Assembly (NCBI GenBank): GCA_016721735.1
Contig: JADKHM010000005.1
Span: 14,790 to 78,789 of the forward strand
Length of the DNA stretch: 64,000 nucleotides
Origin: Flavobacterium sp.
Lineage (GTDB): Bacteria; Bacteroidota; Bacteroidia; Flavobacteriales; Flavobacteriaceae
Direction of reading: 5' to 3'
Position 1 is the stretch's first letter; every line of letters begins with the position of its first letter. Shown here in pieces: positions 38,455 through 49,836 of the stretch. Under the pieces are notes generated by a model. It was not told the origin of the DNA. It was given only the letters and a program-made list of their open reading frames with translations, and searched no databases. The position numbers and the translations under genes are program-made.

Positions 38455-41400
38455 TTACATATTCCTTCTATACTGACCGCCTACTTCAAACAAAGCACTT
38501 GTAATTTGTCCTAACGAACAAACCTTAGTTGCTTCCATCAAACGCTCAAATAAGTTTTCGTTTTTGATGGCAGCTTCTTGCAAAGCATTCAAATGTTCAT
38601 TTACTTTCTCCGCTCCAAACTGGTGTAAATTCTCCAACATATCAATTTGGTATTGCTTTTCTTCCTCTGTCGCCCGAATCACTTCCGCTGGAATTACTGT
38701 AGGAGAACCTTTTGAACTTAAAAATGTATTTACCCCAATAATCGGAAATTCTCCTGTATGTTTCAAAGTCTCATAATACAAACTTTCTTCTTGAATTTTA
38801 GAACGTTGGTACATGGTTTCCATAGCACCCAACACACCGCCTCGTTCAGTAATACGATCAAATTCTTGCAAAACCGCTGCTTCAACCAAATCGGTTAATT
38901 CTTCAATAATAAAAGAACCTTGAATCGGATTTTCATTTTTCGCTAATCCTAATTCTTTATTAATGATCAACTGAATTGCCATCGCACGACGCACCGATTC
39001 TTCAGTCGGCGTAGTAATAGCTTCGTCGTAGGCATTGGTGTGTAGAGAATTACAATTGTCGTAAATCGCATATAAAGCCTGCAAAGTTGTTCGAATATCG
39101 TTAAAGTCAATTTCCTGCGCATGCAACGAACGTCCAGAAGTTTGAATATGGTATTTCAACATTTGCGCTCTTTCATTAGCACCATATTTATTCTTCAGTG
39201 CTTTTGCCCATATTTTACGCGCCACACGGCCAATTACTGCGTACTCTGGATCAATTCCGTTTGAGAAAAAGAAAGACAAATTCGGACCGAAGTCATTGAT
39301 ATTCATGCCACGACTTAAGTAGTACTCTACATAAGTAAATCCGTTAGAAAGCGTAAAAGCCAACTGTGTAATCGGATTCGCGCCCGCTTCTGCAATATGA
39401 TATCCTGAAATTGAAACCGAGTAAAAGTTTCTGACGTTGTTTTTGATAAAATATTCTTGCACATCGCCCATCAATCGCAACGCAAATTCAGTAGAGAATA
39501 TGCAGGTATTTTGCGCTTGATCTTCTTTCAAAATATCCGCTTGTACAGTTCCGCGAACTTGCGCTAACGTTTTGATTTTAATTTCATTATAAACCGCTAT
39601 CGGAAGTACTTGATCTCCTGTAACTCCAAGCAACATCAATCCCAATCCGTTGTTGCCCTCTGGCAAATCACCTTGGTATTTTGGTCGAATCGCGCCTTTC
39701 GATTTATAGATTTCGTTGATCTTTTCTTCGACTTCTGTTTCTAAATTATGGGCTTTGATATACAATTCACATTGCTGATCGATGGCGGCATTCATAAAGA
39801 AACCTAACAACATCGGCGCTGGCCCATTAATTGTCATGCTCACAGAAGTCATGGCATGCACCAAATCGAAACCAGAATACAATTTCTTAGCATCATCCAA
39901 ACAACAAATAGAAACGCCAGCATTTCCAATTTTCCCATAAATATCAGGGCGAATATGCGGATCATTTCCATATAAAGTCACGCTATCAAAAGCGGTCGAC
40001 AAACGTTTAGCAGGCAATCCAGCGCTTACATAATGAAAACGCTTGTTGGTTCGTTCCGGTCCGCCTTCTCCTGCAAACATTCTCGATGGATCTTCTCCTT
40101 CTCGCTTGAATGGATACAATCCGGCAGTAAATGGAAATTCTCCTGGAACATTCTCCTGCAAACACCAACGCAAAATATCTCCCCAAGCTTGATACTTAGG
40201 AAGTGCTACTTTTGGAATTTGAGAGTGTGAAAGTGATTCCGTATGCGTTGCAATCTTGATTTCCTTATCGCGAACTTTAAACGAATAAATTGGGTTTTTG
40301 TATTTGTTGACTTTTTCATCCCAAGTCAAAATGATTTCCCAATTGTATGGATCTAAATCCATTTTGACACGGTCGAATTCCTTAAGCAATAAACTTAAAA
40401 ACGAGGCGTCACCTTTGGATGCATTGACTATTGATTCGTCTATTCCTGCTTTAGTTAAAGTTGGAATTACACCACCAACACTTTCAATTGTTTTGAAAAT
40501 TCCATATAATTTCTGAGCGACTTGTTCTTGACTTAAAGCAATTTCATCATATTTTCGATTGTTTTCCGCAATTTCCGAAAGATATCGGGTTCTGTGCGGT
40601 GGAATAACAAAAATCTTTTCGCTCATTTCTCGCGTGATTTGAAAAGTCGATTTCAAATCAGATTGGGTTTTCTCTACAATTTTGTCCATGATGGCTTTGT
40701 AGAGCGTATTCATTCCAGGATCATTAAACTGTGAAGCGATGGTGCCGAAAACCGGCATGCTATCTGGATTTTCATCCCACAAATTGTGATTGCGTTGGTA
40801 TTGTTTCTTCACGTCACGCAAAGCATCTAAAGCACCGCGTTTGTCGAATTTGTTCAAAGCCACCAAATCAGCAAAATCAAGCATATCGATTTTTTCCAAT
40901 TGGGTTGCAGCTCCAAATTCAGGCGTCATGACATAGAGCGAAACATCGGAATGATCCATGATTTCTGTATCTGATTGTCCGATTCCAGACGTTTCCAGTA
41001 TGATGATATCGTATTTGGCTGCTTTCAAAACTTGGATTGCTTCGGCAACATATTTTGACAACGCCAAATTAGACTGTCTTGTCGCCAACGAACGCATATA
41101 AACTCTAGGATTGTTAATCGCATTCATACGAATTCTATCTCCCAATAAAGCACCGCCAGTTTTGCGTTTGGATGGATCTACGGAAATCAAACCAATCGTT
41201 TTCTCTGGAAAATCAATTAAAAAACGACGCACTAGTTCATCTACCAAAGATGATTTTCCTGCGCCACCTGTTCCTGTAATTCCTAATACTGGAATTTTAG
41301 AGGTTTCGTTTTGTTGGTGAATCGAATCGAAAACAGGTTTGGCAATCTCAGGGAAGTTTTCTGCTGCCGATATCAAACGGGCAATCGCTGTTGGATTTTT

Positions 41401-41880
41401 TTCTTCGATGTGTTGCAGTTCACCATTGAGTTGATCTCCAATCGGATAATCAGATTTTTGAACCAAATCATTGATCATGCCTTGCAATCCCATGGCTCGT
41501 CCGTCATCTGGTGAGTAAATTTTGGTAATGCCGTAAGCATGCAATTCTGCAATTTCACTAGGCAGAATCACGCCACCACCGCCGCCAAATATCTTGATAT
41601 GGCCCGCTCCTTTTTCCTTTAGCAAATCGAACATATATTTGAAATACTCGTTGTGACCTCCTTGATAGGAAGTCATAGCAATAGCATTCGCATCTTCTTG
41701 AATGGCTGTATTGACCACTTCTTCAACGCTGCGGTCATGACCCAAGTGAATCACTTCGACGCCAGTTGATTGAATAATACGACGCATGATGTTTATCGCA
41801 GCATCATGACCGTCAAAAAGAGATGCGGCAGTTACGATTCGGACCTTATTTTTTGGGATATACGGGAGTACTTGTTCCAT
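38455..41880 (-). CDS. icmF: Fused isobutyryl-CoA mutase IcmF (B12-binding, GTPase and mutase domains)
   Basis: This 1141-residue protein combines three parts. An N-terminal cobalamin-binding domain has FDGHDAAI with the B12-ligand His, and GGGGGVI. A MeaB-like G-protein chaperone has [39 protein letters not shown] and [13 protein letters not shown]. The rest is a methylmalonyl-CoA-mutase-like barrel. The motif [20 protein letters not shown] is that of IcmF and not of methylmalonyl-CoA mutase. IcmF interconverts isobutyryl-CoA and n-butyryl-CoA, and some act on isovaleryl-CoA. It is monocistronic and apparently intact at full length. Confidence 0.94.
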   Translation of the reverse strand: MEQVLPYIPKNKVRIVTAASLFDGHDAAINIMRRIIQSTGVEVIHLGHDRSVEEVVNTAIQEDANAIAMTSYQGGHNEYFKYMFDLLKEKGAGHIKIFGGGGGVILPSEIAELHAYGITKIYSPDDGRAMGLQGMINDLVQKSDYPIGDQLNGELQHIEEKNPTAIARLISAAENFPEIAKPVFDSIHQQNETSKIPVLGITGTGGAGKSSLVDELVRRFLIDFPEKTIGLISVDPSKRKTGGALLGDRIRMNAINNPRVYMRSLATRQSNLALSKYVAEAIQVLKAAKYDIIILETSGIGQSDTEIMDHSDVSLYVMTPEFGAATQLEKIDMLDFADLVALNKFDKRGALDALRDVKKQYQRNHNLWDENPDSMPVFGTIASQFNDPGMNTLYKAIMDKIVEKTQSDLKSTFQITREMSEKIFVIPPHRTRYLSEIAENNRKYDEIALSQEQVAQKLYGIFKTIESVGGVIPTLTKAGIDESIVNASKGDASFLSLLLKEFDRVKMDLDPYNWEIILTWDEKVNKYKNPIYSFKVRDKEIKIATHTESLSHSQIPKVALPKYQAWGDILRWCLQENVPGEFPFTAGLYPFKREGEDPSRMFAGEGGPERTNKRFHYVSAGLPAKRLSTAFDSVTLYGNDPHIRPDIYGKIGNAGVSICCLDDAKKLYSGFDLVHAMTSVSMTINGPAPMLLGFFMNAAIDQQCELYIKAHNLETEVEEKINEIYKSKGAIRPKYQGDLPEGNNGLGLMLLGVTGDQVLPIAVYNEIKIKTLAQVRGTVQADILKEDQAQNTCIFSTEFALRLMGDVQEYFIKNNVRNFYSVSISGYHIAEAGANPITQLAFTLSNGFTYVEYYLSRGMNINDFGPNLSFFFSNGIDPEYAVIGRVARKIWAKALKNKYGANERAQMLKYHIQTSGRSLHAQEIDFNDIRTTLQALYAIYDNCNSLHTNAYDEAITTPTEESVRRAMAIQLIINKELGLAKNENPIQGSFIIEELTDLVEAAVLQEFDRITERGGVLGAMETMYQRSKIQEESLYYETLKHTGEFPIIGVNTFLSSKGSPTVIPAEVIRATEEEKQYQIDMLENLHQFGAEKVNEHLNALQEAAIKNENLFERLMEATKVCSLGQITSALFEVGGQYRRNM

Positions 41881-42020
41881 TTTTAAATTAATGTCATTTA
41901 GAGGCGTGCAATTTACAGAATTTTCAAAAATTTGCCTATTAATTACGATAAAACATAAAAATATAATAGACCGATGATTTTGAGTAAATTAATTTTAGAT
42001 TTGACGCTCTAATATAACGA

Positions 42021-42122
42021 AATGCCCTAGCCCTGATGGAAGCGGCATCCTTTTTGTTATAGTGAAAGACTGCGCAACGAGCAAAAAAGATAGAGCGAAC
42101 AGCAGGATTAGCTTCTAAAAAA
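42021..42122 (+). repeat. Structured intergenic repeat, copy B, ending at the purU start
   Basis: Starts ATGCCCTAGCCCTGAT and ends AGCAGGATTAGCTTCT plus an A-run. Central arms are TTTTTGTT and AGCAAAAAA. It ends 4 nt before the purU ATG, so it is likely part of the purU leader. Confidence 0.85.
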
Positions 42123-42126
42123 CGAA

Positions 42127-42981
42127 ATGAAAAAAATTACCATACTCATTCACTGCGAAGATCAGAAAGGAATTATTGCCGCCGTAACCAATTATATTGC
42201 GAGCATTGACGGGAATATTGTGTATCTCGACCAACATGTTGACGCCGATCAAAACGTGTTTTTTATGCGATTGGAATGCGACATGATGAACGAAAGTTGG
42301 AGTTTAGAGATGATTCGAAACGATTTTCAAATCAATTTGGCGAATCGATTTAAGATGTCTTGGGAAATGCACACCACGGATCAGAAGCCACGAATGGCGT
42401 TGTTTGTGTCTAAATACGACCACTGCTTGTATGACATTTTGGGGCGCTATAGCACAGGGGAATTGCCGTTAGAAATTCCGTTAATCCTAAGCAATCATAT
42501 CGATTTGAAACCCATTGCAGATAAATTTGAGATTCCGTTTCGTCATGTGCCATTTTCCAAAGAGATCAAAGAAGAAGGCGAAGCTGCGCAAATTGCGATA
42601 CTTCAGGAATTCAACATTGACTTTATCGTTTTGGCGCGTTATATGCAAATCATCACGCCCAATTTGATTTCGATGTATAAAAACCGAATCATCAATATTC
42701 ATCACTCGTTTTTACCTGCCTTTCCTGGCGCAAAGCCTTATCATTCGGCATTTAAGCGCGGCGTGAAAATCATTGGCGCCACCAGCCACTATGTGACGGA
42801 GGAATTGGATGAAGGACCGATTATAGAGCAAGATATCACGCGGGTTTTGCACAGTCATTCCATTGAAGATTTTATCATGAAAGGTCGAGATTTAGAGCGA
42901 ATCGTCTTGGCTAGAGCGATTAAGTTGCATGCGGAAAGAAAAACGATGGTTTATAACAATAGAACGGTGATTTTCTCGTAA
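42127..42981 (+). CDS. purU: Formyltetrahydrofolate deformylase
   Basis: PurU hydrolyses 10-formyl-THF to THF and formate, balancing one-carbon units. The 284-residue length is normal. An N-terminal ACT domain (ILIHCEDQKGIIAAVTNYIASIDGNI) precedes the formyltransferase-type domain with LARYMQIITPNLI, NIHHSFLPAFPGAKPYHSAF (catalytic His) and GATSHYVTEELDEGPII (catalytic Asp). The leader is occupied by structured repeat copy B, whose end is 4 nt from the ATG, leaving no room for an ordinary ribosome-binding region. Confidence 0.95.
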   Translation: MKKITILIHCEDQKGIIAAVTNYIASIDGNIVYLDQHVDADQNVFFMRLECDMMNESWSLEMIRNDFQINLANRFKMSWEMHTTDQKPRMALFVSKYDHCLYDILGRYSTGELPLEIPLILSNHIDLKPIADKFEIPFRHVPFSKEIKEEGEAAQIAILQEFNIDFIVLARYMQIITPNLISMYKNRIINIHHSFLPAFPGAKPYHSAFKRGVKIIGATSHYVTEELDEGPIIEQDITRVLHSHSIEDFIMKGRDLERIVLARAIKLHAERKTMVYNNRTVIFS

Positions 42982-43028
42982 TAGATTAACGGTACATTAT
43001 TTGCTAAATCCGACAAAAAATTGAAAAA

Positions 43029-43763
43029 ATGAAAAAAATACTTTTCTTAATGCTATTGATTCCAACAATTGGTTTTGCGCAATGGCAAGATGTTTTAAAC
43101 AAGGTCAAAGATGAAATTACAAAAGTAACTTCCCAAACTGGACTGGGAACTGGAACTGTTGATATTGCAGGCGGATTGAAAGAAGCGTTGCAAAATGGCG
43201 TGAGCAAACAAGTTACCAAACTGACAGCCACGGATGGATTTTACAAAAATGAATTGGTCAAAATTGTACTTCCTGAGGAATTGCAAAAAGTAGATAGAAC
43301 TTTGCGAAAAATGGGAATGAGTAAATTGGCCAACGACGGTATCAAATCGCTGAATCGCGCGGCGGAAGATGCGGTAAAGGAGTCCACTCCTATCTTTGTC
43401 AATGCAATTACGAGCATGTCTTTTTCAGATGCCAAATCAATTTTGATGGGCAATGAAGTCGCTGCAACCGACTATCTAAAAGGTTCAACTTCTTCGGCTT
43501 TGTATGTGAAATTTAGTCCTGTGATTCAAAAGTCGCTTGGAAAAGTGGGCGCAGATAAAATTTGGTCAACCATCATTAAAAAATACAATGCAATTCCATT
43601 GGTAAATAAAGTCAATCCTGATCTAACGGACTATGTCACCAACAAATCCATGGATGGCGTTTTTAAAATGATTGCCGTTGAAGAGAAAAACATCAGAACC
43701 AATTTCAATTCAAGAACCAGCGAGACATTGAAGAAAGTTTTCGCATTGCAAGACAAAAAATAA
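43029..43763 (+). CDS. DUF4197 domain-containing secreted protein
   Basis: This 244-residue protein has a signal peptide ending GFAQ (residue 17). The DUF4197 domain fills the rest: GGLKEALQNGVSKQV, FYKNELVKIVLPEELQKV, LNRAAEDAVKESTPIF, and the C-terminal LTDYVTNKSMDGVFKMIAVEEKNIR. No biochemical role is established for the family. It follows purU by 47 nt on the same strand, perhaps on the same transcript, though the products share no obvious pathway. Confidence 0.88.
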   Translation: MKKILFLMLLIPTIGFAQWQDVLNKVKDEITKVTSQTGLGTGTVDIAGGLKEALQNGVSKQVTKLTATDGFYKNELVKIVLPEELQKVDRTLRKMGMSKLANDGIKSLNRAAEDAVKESTPIFVNAITSMSFSDAKSILMGNEVAATDYLKGSTSSALYVKFSPVIQKSLGKVGADKIWSTIIKKYNAIPLVNKVNPDLTDYVTNKSMDGVFKMIAVEEKNIRTNFNSRTSETLKKVFALQDKK

Positions 43764-43884
43764 AACCTTAACACAAGTTCAACAAACAAATAACATACTG
43801 TTAACTAGATGACAAACTATTTAAGTTGACATTTGTATCATAATAAAAGGTTTTTATTATTTTGGTTTAGAGTTAGTTTATAAA

Positions 43885-43918
43885 GAGCCACGTCCTCATA
43901 TGCGTGGCTTTTTTTTAT
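43885..43918 (+). terminator. Terminator between DUF4197 gene and hydrolase
   Basis: GCCACG and CGTGGC flank a 10-nt loop, followed by a run of T. It lies 124 nt after the DUF4197 stop and directly at the hydrolase stop on the other strand. Confidence 0.85.
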
Positions 43919-44699
43919 GCAATTTTCTGAAGAAAGGAAATGACATGTTGATTGAAGATTGCTGGTTGCTCTACATTCACCACGTGACCACATTGCTCGA
44001 TGACAAACAATTGTGAAGATCGATAATGCTTTTCAACCACTTTCCTCACCGAAGGCAAAAACATATAATCTTCATTTCCCATCACGTAAAGTGTTGGTAT
44101 ATTGAGTTCTACTTGGCGAAACCAGCGCAAAACTGGGTTGATTTCAGCGGTGAGTTTGAACCATTTGATAAACTCTTTTTGATATAACTTCTTAGCTTCG
44201 TTGATAAAAAGCAATCGCGATTGTTTGTGGCTTTTCTTCGGCATAATAACAAAAGCAAAAAACGGTACAAAACCAAGTAAGGCAAGACATATTTAAAGAC
44301 ATTTCCCAAACGCATTAGGATTTGCGAACGGAAGTTCATTTTAAGAATGGCGCCGCCTAAGATCATGCTTTGCACTCGATTGGGATACATTTCCGCCAAT
44401 TGTCGAATTAGAATGGTGCCAAGCGAAATACCTACAAAATGCGATTTTTCAATCTTGAGATGATCCAAAACTTCTAAAATATCATTCGCCAAAGCCGAAA
44501 ATGTATATTTTTTCTGAAACGCTTCTTTTAATGTCGGCTGCGAATTACCATGACCGCGCAGATCTAATAACAAAACGTTGAAGTGTTTTTGAAAATCTCG
44601 AATTTGCTTAAACCAAATAGAAGAACTACCGCCCGCACCATGCACAAAAGTTACCCATTGGTCGCTCGATTTGTTTGGATATATGGTGTAGTTGATCAA
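43915..44699 (-). pseudogene. Alpha/beta hydrolase, one frameshift
   Basis: Two frames (44699-44109 and 44244-43915) join into a 261-residue alpha/beta hydrolase if one base is added to the A6 at 44257-44262. The first part has the oxyanion segment VTFVHGAGGSSSIWF, LLDLRGHGNS and the nucleophile elbow VGISLGTIL (Ser with G-x-S-x-G). The second has the acid in LYVMGNEDYMFLP and the catalytic His in QCGHVVNVEQP. All three triad positions are therefore present once rejoined. The substrate is unknown. There is no signal peptide, so it is cytoplasmic. Confidence 0.83.
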
Positions 44700-44825
44700 T
44701 TTGATTTTTTTTTGTAAATGTAGAGAAAGATTTGGGATTTACGATTTACGATTTGGAATTTAGCTTCGCTCCGTTCGGCTGCGCCTCGGGTGGGATTTGA
44801 GAATTTGGAATTTGGAATTTTAAAA

Positions 44826-45623
44826 TCATAACTTAGCATGCAAAGCCTTGAAATACGAGAGCGCCTTCAGCAATCGACTGCCGTACCAAGAAAACATTTC
44901 GCCATCTACAAACACAGTTTTGGCATGATGGGTAAATCGACCGATTTCAAACGCATCTTCTTCTTTGAAAGGATAAGGTTCAGATGAAAGGAACACGATG
45001 TCGGGATCGCCTTCGAGTCTGATTTTCTTGAGTTCAATCTCAGGATATCTTCCCAGGTTTTCATAGATGTTTTGAAAGTGATTTAACGTCAATATTTCAT
45101 TGATATAATTGTCTGAACCCGCGACCATATATGGATTTTTCCAAATAAAATAAGCTGCTTTTTGAATAGGCTTTTCTTTGATAAAAGACTTAAAATCTGT
45201 CAAAGCAAATTGCAACTTGTCATGCCATTTTTGCGCTTCGGTGCGACAATTGAAAAGCAATCCAAAATCGGTGATCATTTGAAAATTGTCTTCAATGGTG
45301 CGAATATCTGTAACCCAAACTACACAAAATTTCCGCAGTTCTTCTACCATTTCTAATGTATTTTCCTCTTTATTGCAAATGACAATATCGGGTCGCAATG
45401 CGATTATCTTATCGAAATTCACTTGCTTCGTACCACCAACTATTTTCTTGGTTGATTTGAAATGGAATGGATGCACACAAAATTTGGTTATACCGACGAT
45501 TTGCTCCTCTAAACCCAATTCAAAAAGCAATTCGGTTTGCGAAGGAACTAACGAAACAATTCGCTTTGGGGAAAATTCGAACGTATGAAATGTACCAAGT
45601 TGATCTGCTAAAATTTTATTCAC
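44826..45623 (-). CDS. Helical-backbone metal receptor (BtuF/FepB-like), cytoplasmic form
   Basis: This 265-residue protein has the class III periplasmic-binding fold: RIVSLVPSQTELLFELGLEEQIVGIT at the N-terminus, LRPDIVICNKEENT, then a long helix and a second lobe (DPDIVFLSSEPYPFKEEDA). This family binds vitamin B12 or iron chelates for ABC importers. It lacks a signal peptide and has no transporter genes nearby, so it may be an orphan receptor or act in cobalamin handling (inference). Upstream spacer DNA contains low-complexity repeats. Confidence 0.82.
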   Translation of the reverse strand: MNKILADQLGTFHTFEFSPKRIVSLVPSQTELLFELGLEEQIVGITKFCVHPFHFKSTKKIVGGTKQVNFDKIIALRPDIVICNKEENTLEMVEELRKFCVVWVTDIRTIEDNFQMITDFGLLFNCRTEAQKWHDKLQFALTDFKSFIKEKPIQKAAYFIWKNPYMVAGSDNYINEILTLNHFQNIYENLGRYPEIELKKIRLEGDPDIVFLSSEPYPFKEEDAFEIGRFTHHAKTVFVDGEMFSWYGSRLLKALSYFKALHAKL

Positions 45624-45767
45624 CGCTGCTTTTTGTAATTATTGTGCAAAAATATTGAATTAGATGGTTATTATGAGTATTTATGTATGGTTTTAATATA
45701 GGTCATAATGCGCTAACTGGTGGCGAATTTGTCTCATTTTTGCAGAGTAATTCACAAACCAAATCAA

Positions 45768-47363
45768 ATGCGTCATTCTTTTCTATTTATATCCTTCTTG
45801 ATTTCAACTTTTTTATATTCACAGGTTCAAACGCTAACGGATAACTTCCAAGGAACTGGCAATATTGCGACATGGTCTGGTGATGATTGCGGAATGGACA
45901 ACAACTTTATCAACCCTTTTCAAACTGCTTCAAACAATTCAACGAAAGTCCTGAAATATTCTGATATTGGTGGTCAGTATGCAAATATTCGTTTTGATAC
46001 CGGATCTAATTTTAATTTGACAGCAAATAGTACGTTTTCACTGAAAATATATGTTCCTTCTTCAGGGATTACGGGAGTTCAACCCAATCAAATATCATTA
46101 AAACTTCAAAATGGTTCTTTAGCTGAGCCATGGTCCACACAGTGCGAGATCATTAAAGCAGTTGCTTTAAATCAGTGGCAAGTGATTACTTTCAATTTTG
46201 CAACTGATTCTTATATTAATCTAAATGGTGGTTCGCCAAATCCCCTTTACCGATCTGATTTTAATAGAGTAGTACTTCAGATCAATGGAGAAAATAATAA
46301 CAATCAAGTCGTCGCCTATTTAGATGATTTTATTTATAATTATACCGATGGACCCGTATTTAATAACTTGGTTTGGTCAGACGAATTTGATGGAAGCGGA
46401 GCTATAAACGCAACAAATTGGTTTCGACAAACACAATTGCCCGCCGGAGGAAATTGGTATAATGGCGAATTGCAGCATTATACAAACCGTCAAGTAAATT
46501 CATTTCTGAGCAATGGAGCACTAAATATAGTGGCGAAAAGGGAAAATTTTACAGATCAAGGGCAAACAAAGCAATTTACTTCTGCACGATTAAACTCGAA
46601 ATTTGCATTTAAATATGGTCGTGTTGAAGCACGAATAAAACTACCAACTGGAGCAGGAACGTGGCCTGCTTTCTGGATGCTTGGTAAAAACATTATTGAA
46701 CCAGGCGCTTTTTGGAGCAGCACAAACGGAACAGTAGCATGGCCAGCGTGTGGAGAAATAGACATTATGGAACATTGGGGAACGAACCAAAATTATGTTC
46801 AAAGTGCCATGCACACGCCGTCAAGCTTTGGTAGTACAGTAAATTATGGTGGACAAACAATCAGCACTGTTTCAAATCAATTTCATACTTATACCTTGGA
46901 ATGGACGGCAGAAAGAATGATTTTCAGTGTTGATAATAATGTGCACTATATTTATAATCCTGCCGTGAAAAATTCTAGTACATGGCCATTTGATGCGGAA
47001 CAGTATGTGCTATTAAATGTAGCGATTGATTCTAATGTTGACCCTAGTTTTATGCAAAGCACTATGGAAGTCGACTATGTAAGAGTTTATCAGGAAAACG
47101 CATTGTCAATTCAGGATCAAACGAATTTGATTGATATAGTTTTGTATCCAAATCCAGTTATAAATAGGATTACCATTGAGATACCAAACAATCTTTTGGG
47201 AAAGAAAGGAAAAATATATTCAATCTTGGGTCAGGAAGTTAGTTCCTTTTGTTTAAATGAAATACAGAACGCTATTGATGTTTCCCACTTTAAAAATGGA
47301 ATTTACTTTCTAAATGTAGAAATGGAAAATGGATTCAAAACATTTAAGATTATCAAGAATTAG
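45768..47363 (+). CDS. Glycoside hydrolase family 16 beta-glucanase, T9SS-secreted
   Basis: From the ATG at 45768 the protein has 531 residues and a signal peptide ([18 protein letters not shown]). An N-terminal beta-sandwich, carbohydrate-binding-like region covers about residues 20-190. GH16 follows ([40 protein letters not shown]). The catalytic motif is [10 protein letters not shown], the E-I-D-I-M-E pattern of laminarinases and lichenases. The T9SS tail starts LYPNPVINR and ends FKIIKN. A laminarin or other beta-1,3-glucan substrate is likely. The 3' end overlaps pyrF on the other strand by 11 nt. Confidence 0.92.
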   Translation: MRHSFLFISFLISTFLYSQVQTLTDNFQGTGNIATWSGDDCGMDNNFINPFQTASNNSTKVLKYSDIGGQYANIRFDTGSNFNLTANSTFSLKIYVPSSGITGVQPNQISLKLQNGSLAEPWSTQCEIIKAVALNQWQVITFNFATDSYINLNGGSPNPLYRSDFNRVVLQINGENNNNQVVAYLDDFIYNYTDGPVFNNLVWSDEFDGSGAINATNWFRQTQLPAGGNWYNGELQHYTNRQVNSFLSNGALNIVAKRENFTDQGQTKQFTSARLNSKFAFKYGRVEARIKLPTGAGTWPAFWMLGKNIIEPGAFWSSTNGTVAWPACGEIDIMEHWGTNQNYVQSAMHTPSSFGSTVNYGGQTISTVSNQFHTYTLEWTAERMIFSVDNNVHYIYNPAVKNSSTWPFDAEQYVLLNVAIDSNVDPSFMQSTMEVDYVRVYQENALSIQDQTNLIDIVLYPNPVINRITIEIPNNLLGKKGKIYSILGQEVSSFCLNEIQNAIDVSHFKNGIYFLNVEMENGFKTFKIIKN

Positions 47364-48177
47364 CAAACCTTAAAATCATTTCCATTTCTTGCTGCATCTT
47401 TAGTGCTTCTGCCCTCGCTTCTTCTGCGAAATTTTCTCCACTATTAGCGTAAATAATCGCTCGTGAAGAATTGATTAACAAACCTATAGCGCCATTCATT
47501 CCGTATTGACAAACGTCTTTTAAGTTGCCGCCTTGTGCGCCAACTCCAGGAACCAACAAAAAGCTATCAGGGACAATTTTTCTAATGTCAGCGAAGTATT
47601 CGGCTTTGGTAGCTCCGACAACATACATTAAGTTGTGTGCGTTTTTCCAGGATTTTGACGTTTCTAAAACGTGTTTGTACAACGCCGTTCCATTTGTTTC
47701 CAAAGTCTGAAAATCGAAGGCGCCTTCGTTGGAAGTTAATGCTAAAAGAATGGTGTGTTTGTTTTCAAAAGCGAGAAAAGGTTCTACAGAATCTTTGCCC
47801 ATATAAGGCGCAACAGTCACCGAATCGAAATTGAGATCTTCTAGAAAAGCCTTTGCGTACATGCTCGAAGTATTGCCAATATCGCCCCGTTTGGCATCTG
47901 CAATGGTGAAGATTTCTGGATATTTTTCGTTGATATACTTGATGGTTTTTTCTAGCGATTGCCAACCTTTGATGCCATAGGCTTCATAAAAAGCCGTGTT
48001 GGGTTTATAGGAAACACACAAATCATGCGTGGCGTCGATTATGGCTTTGTTAAATTCGAAAATAGGATCTTCGAGTTGCAGTAAATGTGGTGGAATTTTG
48101 GTCAAATCGACATCGAGACCAATGCAGAGAAAGGATTTTTTGAGGTGGATTTGCTGGGTGAGTTGTTGTGTGGTCAT
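47353..48177 (-). CDS. pyrF: Orotidine 5'-phosphate decarboxylase
   Basis: PyrF makes UMP from OMP, the last step of pyrimidine synthesis. The 274-residue length and the [16 protein letters not shown] motif (catalytic Lys and Asp) mark the type 2 subfamily. Other family segments are [36 protein letters not shown] and [10 protein letters not shown]. The last 11 nt overlap the end of the GH16 gene on the opposite strand, with no terminator between, so the transcripts probably overlap. Upstream is a stretch of word repeats and structured repeat copy C. Confidence 0.95.
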   Translation of the reverse strand: MTTQQLTQQIHLKKSFLCIGLDVDLTKIPPHLLQLEDPIFEFNKAIIDATHDLCVSYKPNTAFYEAYGIKGWQSLEKTIKYINEKYPEIFTIADAKRGDIGNTSSMYAKAFLEDLNFDSVTVAPYMGKDSVEPFLAFENKHTILLALTSNEGAFDFQTLETNGTALYKHVLETSKSWKNAHNLMYVVGATKAEYFADIRKIVPDSFLLVPGVGAQGGNLKDVCQYGMNGAIGLLINSSRAIIYANSGENFAEEARAEALKMQQEMEMILRFANS

Positions 48178-48491
48178 TTTTGAGTTTCTGAGTTGCTGAG
48201 TGTCTGAGTTGCGAAGTTAGCGAAAGGTTTTTGGCTCGCAAAGACGCAGAGGCGCAAAGTTATAATAGATTTTAAGACTTTAGGACTTTAAGATTGTAAG
48301 ATATATATTTCTGATGATCCTACAATCTTGCAATCCTAGAATCTTGCTGTCTTATCTCCCAATTGCCCTAGCCCCGATTGCAGCAAGTATCCTCGCAGAG
48401 ATACTGCGGAAAGCGGGATTAGCTCCTAAAAAAAAATGCCACACTAAAAAACGTATGGCATCTTGATTCTTGCATCTTGTATCTTTTTCCT
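48178..48491. other. Repeat-rich gene-free stretch between pyrF and prfA
   Basis: Contains GAGTTGCTGAGTGTCTGAG-type word repeats at 48182-48216, an imperfect inverted pair (GATTGTAAGAT and ATCTTGCAATC) around 48290-48336, and repeat copy C. No coding frame is supported. Confidence 0.6.
48361..48436 (+). repeat. Structured intergenic repeat, copy C
   Basis: Starts TTGCCCTAGCCCCGAT and ends AGCGGGATTAGCTCCT plus an A-run. The central hairpin is short here, with arms CGCAG and CTGCG. It is the most compact copy. Confidence 0.85.
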
Positions 48492-49565
48492 TTAAAAAAC
48501 TTCGCTTTCTTTCAATTTCTCCATGTTGTTGACCAATTGGAGTTCATCCACAAATTTTTGAATTTTCCCGTTCATTACCCCATCCATATCAAAAACGTCT
48601 AATCCGATTCTGTGATCCGTCACACGACCTTGTGCGTAATTGTAAGTACGAATCTTCGCTGAACGGTCACCTGAACTCACTTGCGAAGTACGTTTTACAG
48701 CATCTTCCGCTTCTTTTTTCGCCAATTCTTGTTCGTATAAACGGGAGCGTAAAACCGTCAATGCTTTGTCTTTGTTCTTATGTTGCGATTTTTGATCCTG
48801 ACATTGCGCCACCAATCCGGTTGGAATGTGCGTTAAACGAACAGCTGATTTAGTGGTATTTACCGACTGTCCACCTGGACCTGAGGAACAGAAAAAATCG
48901 ACGCGAACGTCATTCATATCAATTTGTACGTCAAATTCTTCCGCTTCTGGCAAGACCATTACAGTAGCTGCAGAAGTGTGCACACGACCTTGCGTTTCTG
49001 TTTGAGGAACACGTTGTACACGGTGAACTCCCGCTTCAAATTTTAAAGTTCCGTAGACATCTTCACCAGTCACTTCAAAAATCACCTCTTTAAATCCACC
49101 TGAAGTTCCTTCGTTCATATCTACCACAGAAGTTCTCCAGCCACGACCTTCGCAGTATTTCGTATACATACGAAACAAATCGCCTGCAAAAATAGAGGCT
49201 TCGTCTCCACCAGTCCCTGCACGGATTTCAACCATAACATTCTTGGCATCTTCTGGATCTTTCGGAATGAGCATAAATTTGATTTCTTCTTCTAATTCTG
49301 GCAGTCGGCCTTTGGCTTCATCGAGTTGCATTTTGGCCATTTCTACCATTTCAGCATCCGAACCATCAGCGATAATTTCGTTGGCTTCTTCAATATTAGC
49401 AACAAGCAAAACGTACTCCTCACGTTTTTCCATTAATCCTTTCAGCCCTTTGTATTCTTGATTGAGTAACACATAACGCTTTTGATCGGCAATCACATCA
49501 GGCTGAATAATCAAGTCTGAAATTTCGTCGAAGCGCTGTTTTACGTATTGTAATCTATCTAACAT
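48492..49565 (-). CDS. prfA: Peptide chain release factor 1
   Basis: RF1 releases the nascent protein at UAA and UAG. The 357-residue length is standard. The GGQ tripeptide that reaches the peptidyl-transferase centre lies in [20 protein letters not shown]. The anticodon-mimic region is near [21 protein letters not shown] and the P-x-T-like segment. The end carries [16 protein letters not shown]. The gene looks intact. It is flanked on both sides by structured repeat copies (C downstream, D upstream). Confidence 0.96.
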   Translation of the reverse strand: MLDRLQYVKQRFDEISDLIIQPDVIADQKRYVLLNQEYKGLKGLMEKREEYVLLVANIEEANEIIADGSDAEMVEMAKMQLDEAKGRLPELEEEIKFMLIPKDPEDAKNVMVEIRAGTGGDEASIFAGDLFRMYTKYCEGRGWRTSVVDMNEGTSGGFKEVIFEVTGEDVYGTLKFEAGVHRVQRVPQTETQGRVHTSAATVMVLPEAEEFDVQIDMNDVRVDFFCSSGPGGQSVNTTKSAVRLTHIPTGLVAQCQDQKSQHKNKDKALTVLRSRLYEQELAKKEAEDAVKRTSQVSSGDRSAKIRTYNYAQGRVTDHRIGLDVFDMDGVMNGKIQKFVDELQLVNNMEKLKESEVF

Positions 49566-49636
49566 GGTATGCTATCTTTTTTTTGGTGTGCAAATTTAGA
49601 AAAAATAGTTGATAGTTGGTTGTTGATTGTTGGTCG

Positions 49637-49796
49637 TTTTTTAGGAGCTATTTCCAGCTGTTCGCTCTATCTTTTTATGCTGAACTCGTTTCAGCATCTT
49701 TCAATAATTGTAATGACTTGGCCATCTTCAAGAGATACTGAAACGAGTTCAGCATAAAAAGGATGCCGCTGCCATCTGGGCTATGGCATTTTTTTA
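49637..49796 (-). repeat. Structured intergenic repeat, copy D, with a 24-bp perfect stem
   Basis: On the minus strand it starts ATGCCATAGCCCAGAT and ends AATAGCTCCT plus an A-run. The centre is enlarged: arms at 49671-49694 and 49738-49761 are perfectly complementary over 24 bp. Confidence 0.88.
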
Positions 49797-49836
49797 CTAA
49801 TATTGTATGTTCTTAAAATCAAACTATTCTCTTTCA

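Noticed and set aside
41311..41514. Plus-strand small genes inside icmF
   Set aside because: They are antisense shadows of a strongly conserved coding frame and show no start context or family match.
48408..48427. tRNA-like D-arm in the repeat end GGGATTAGCTCC
   Set aside because: The words resemble the start of some tRNAs, but no acceptor stem, anticodon arm or T-arm follows.
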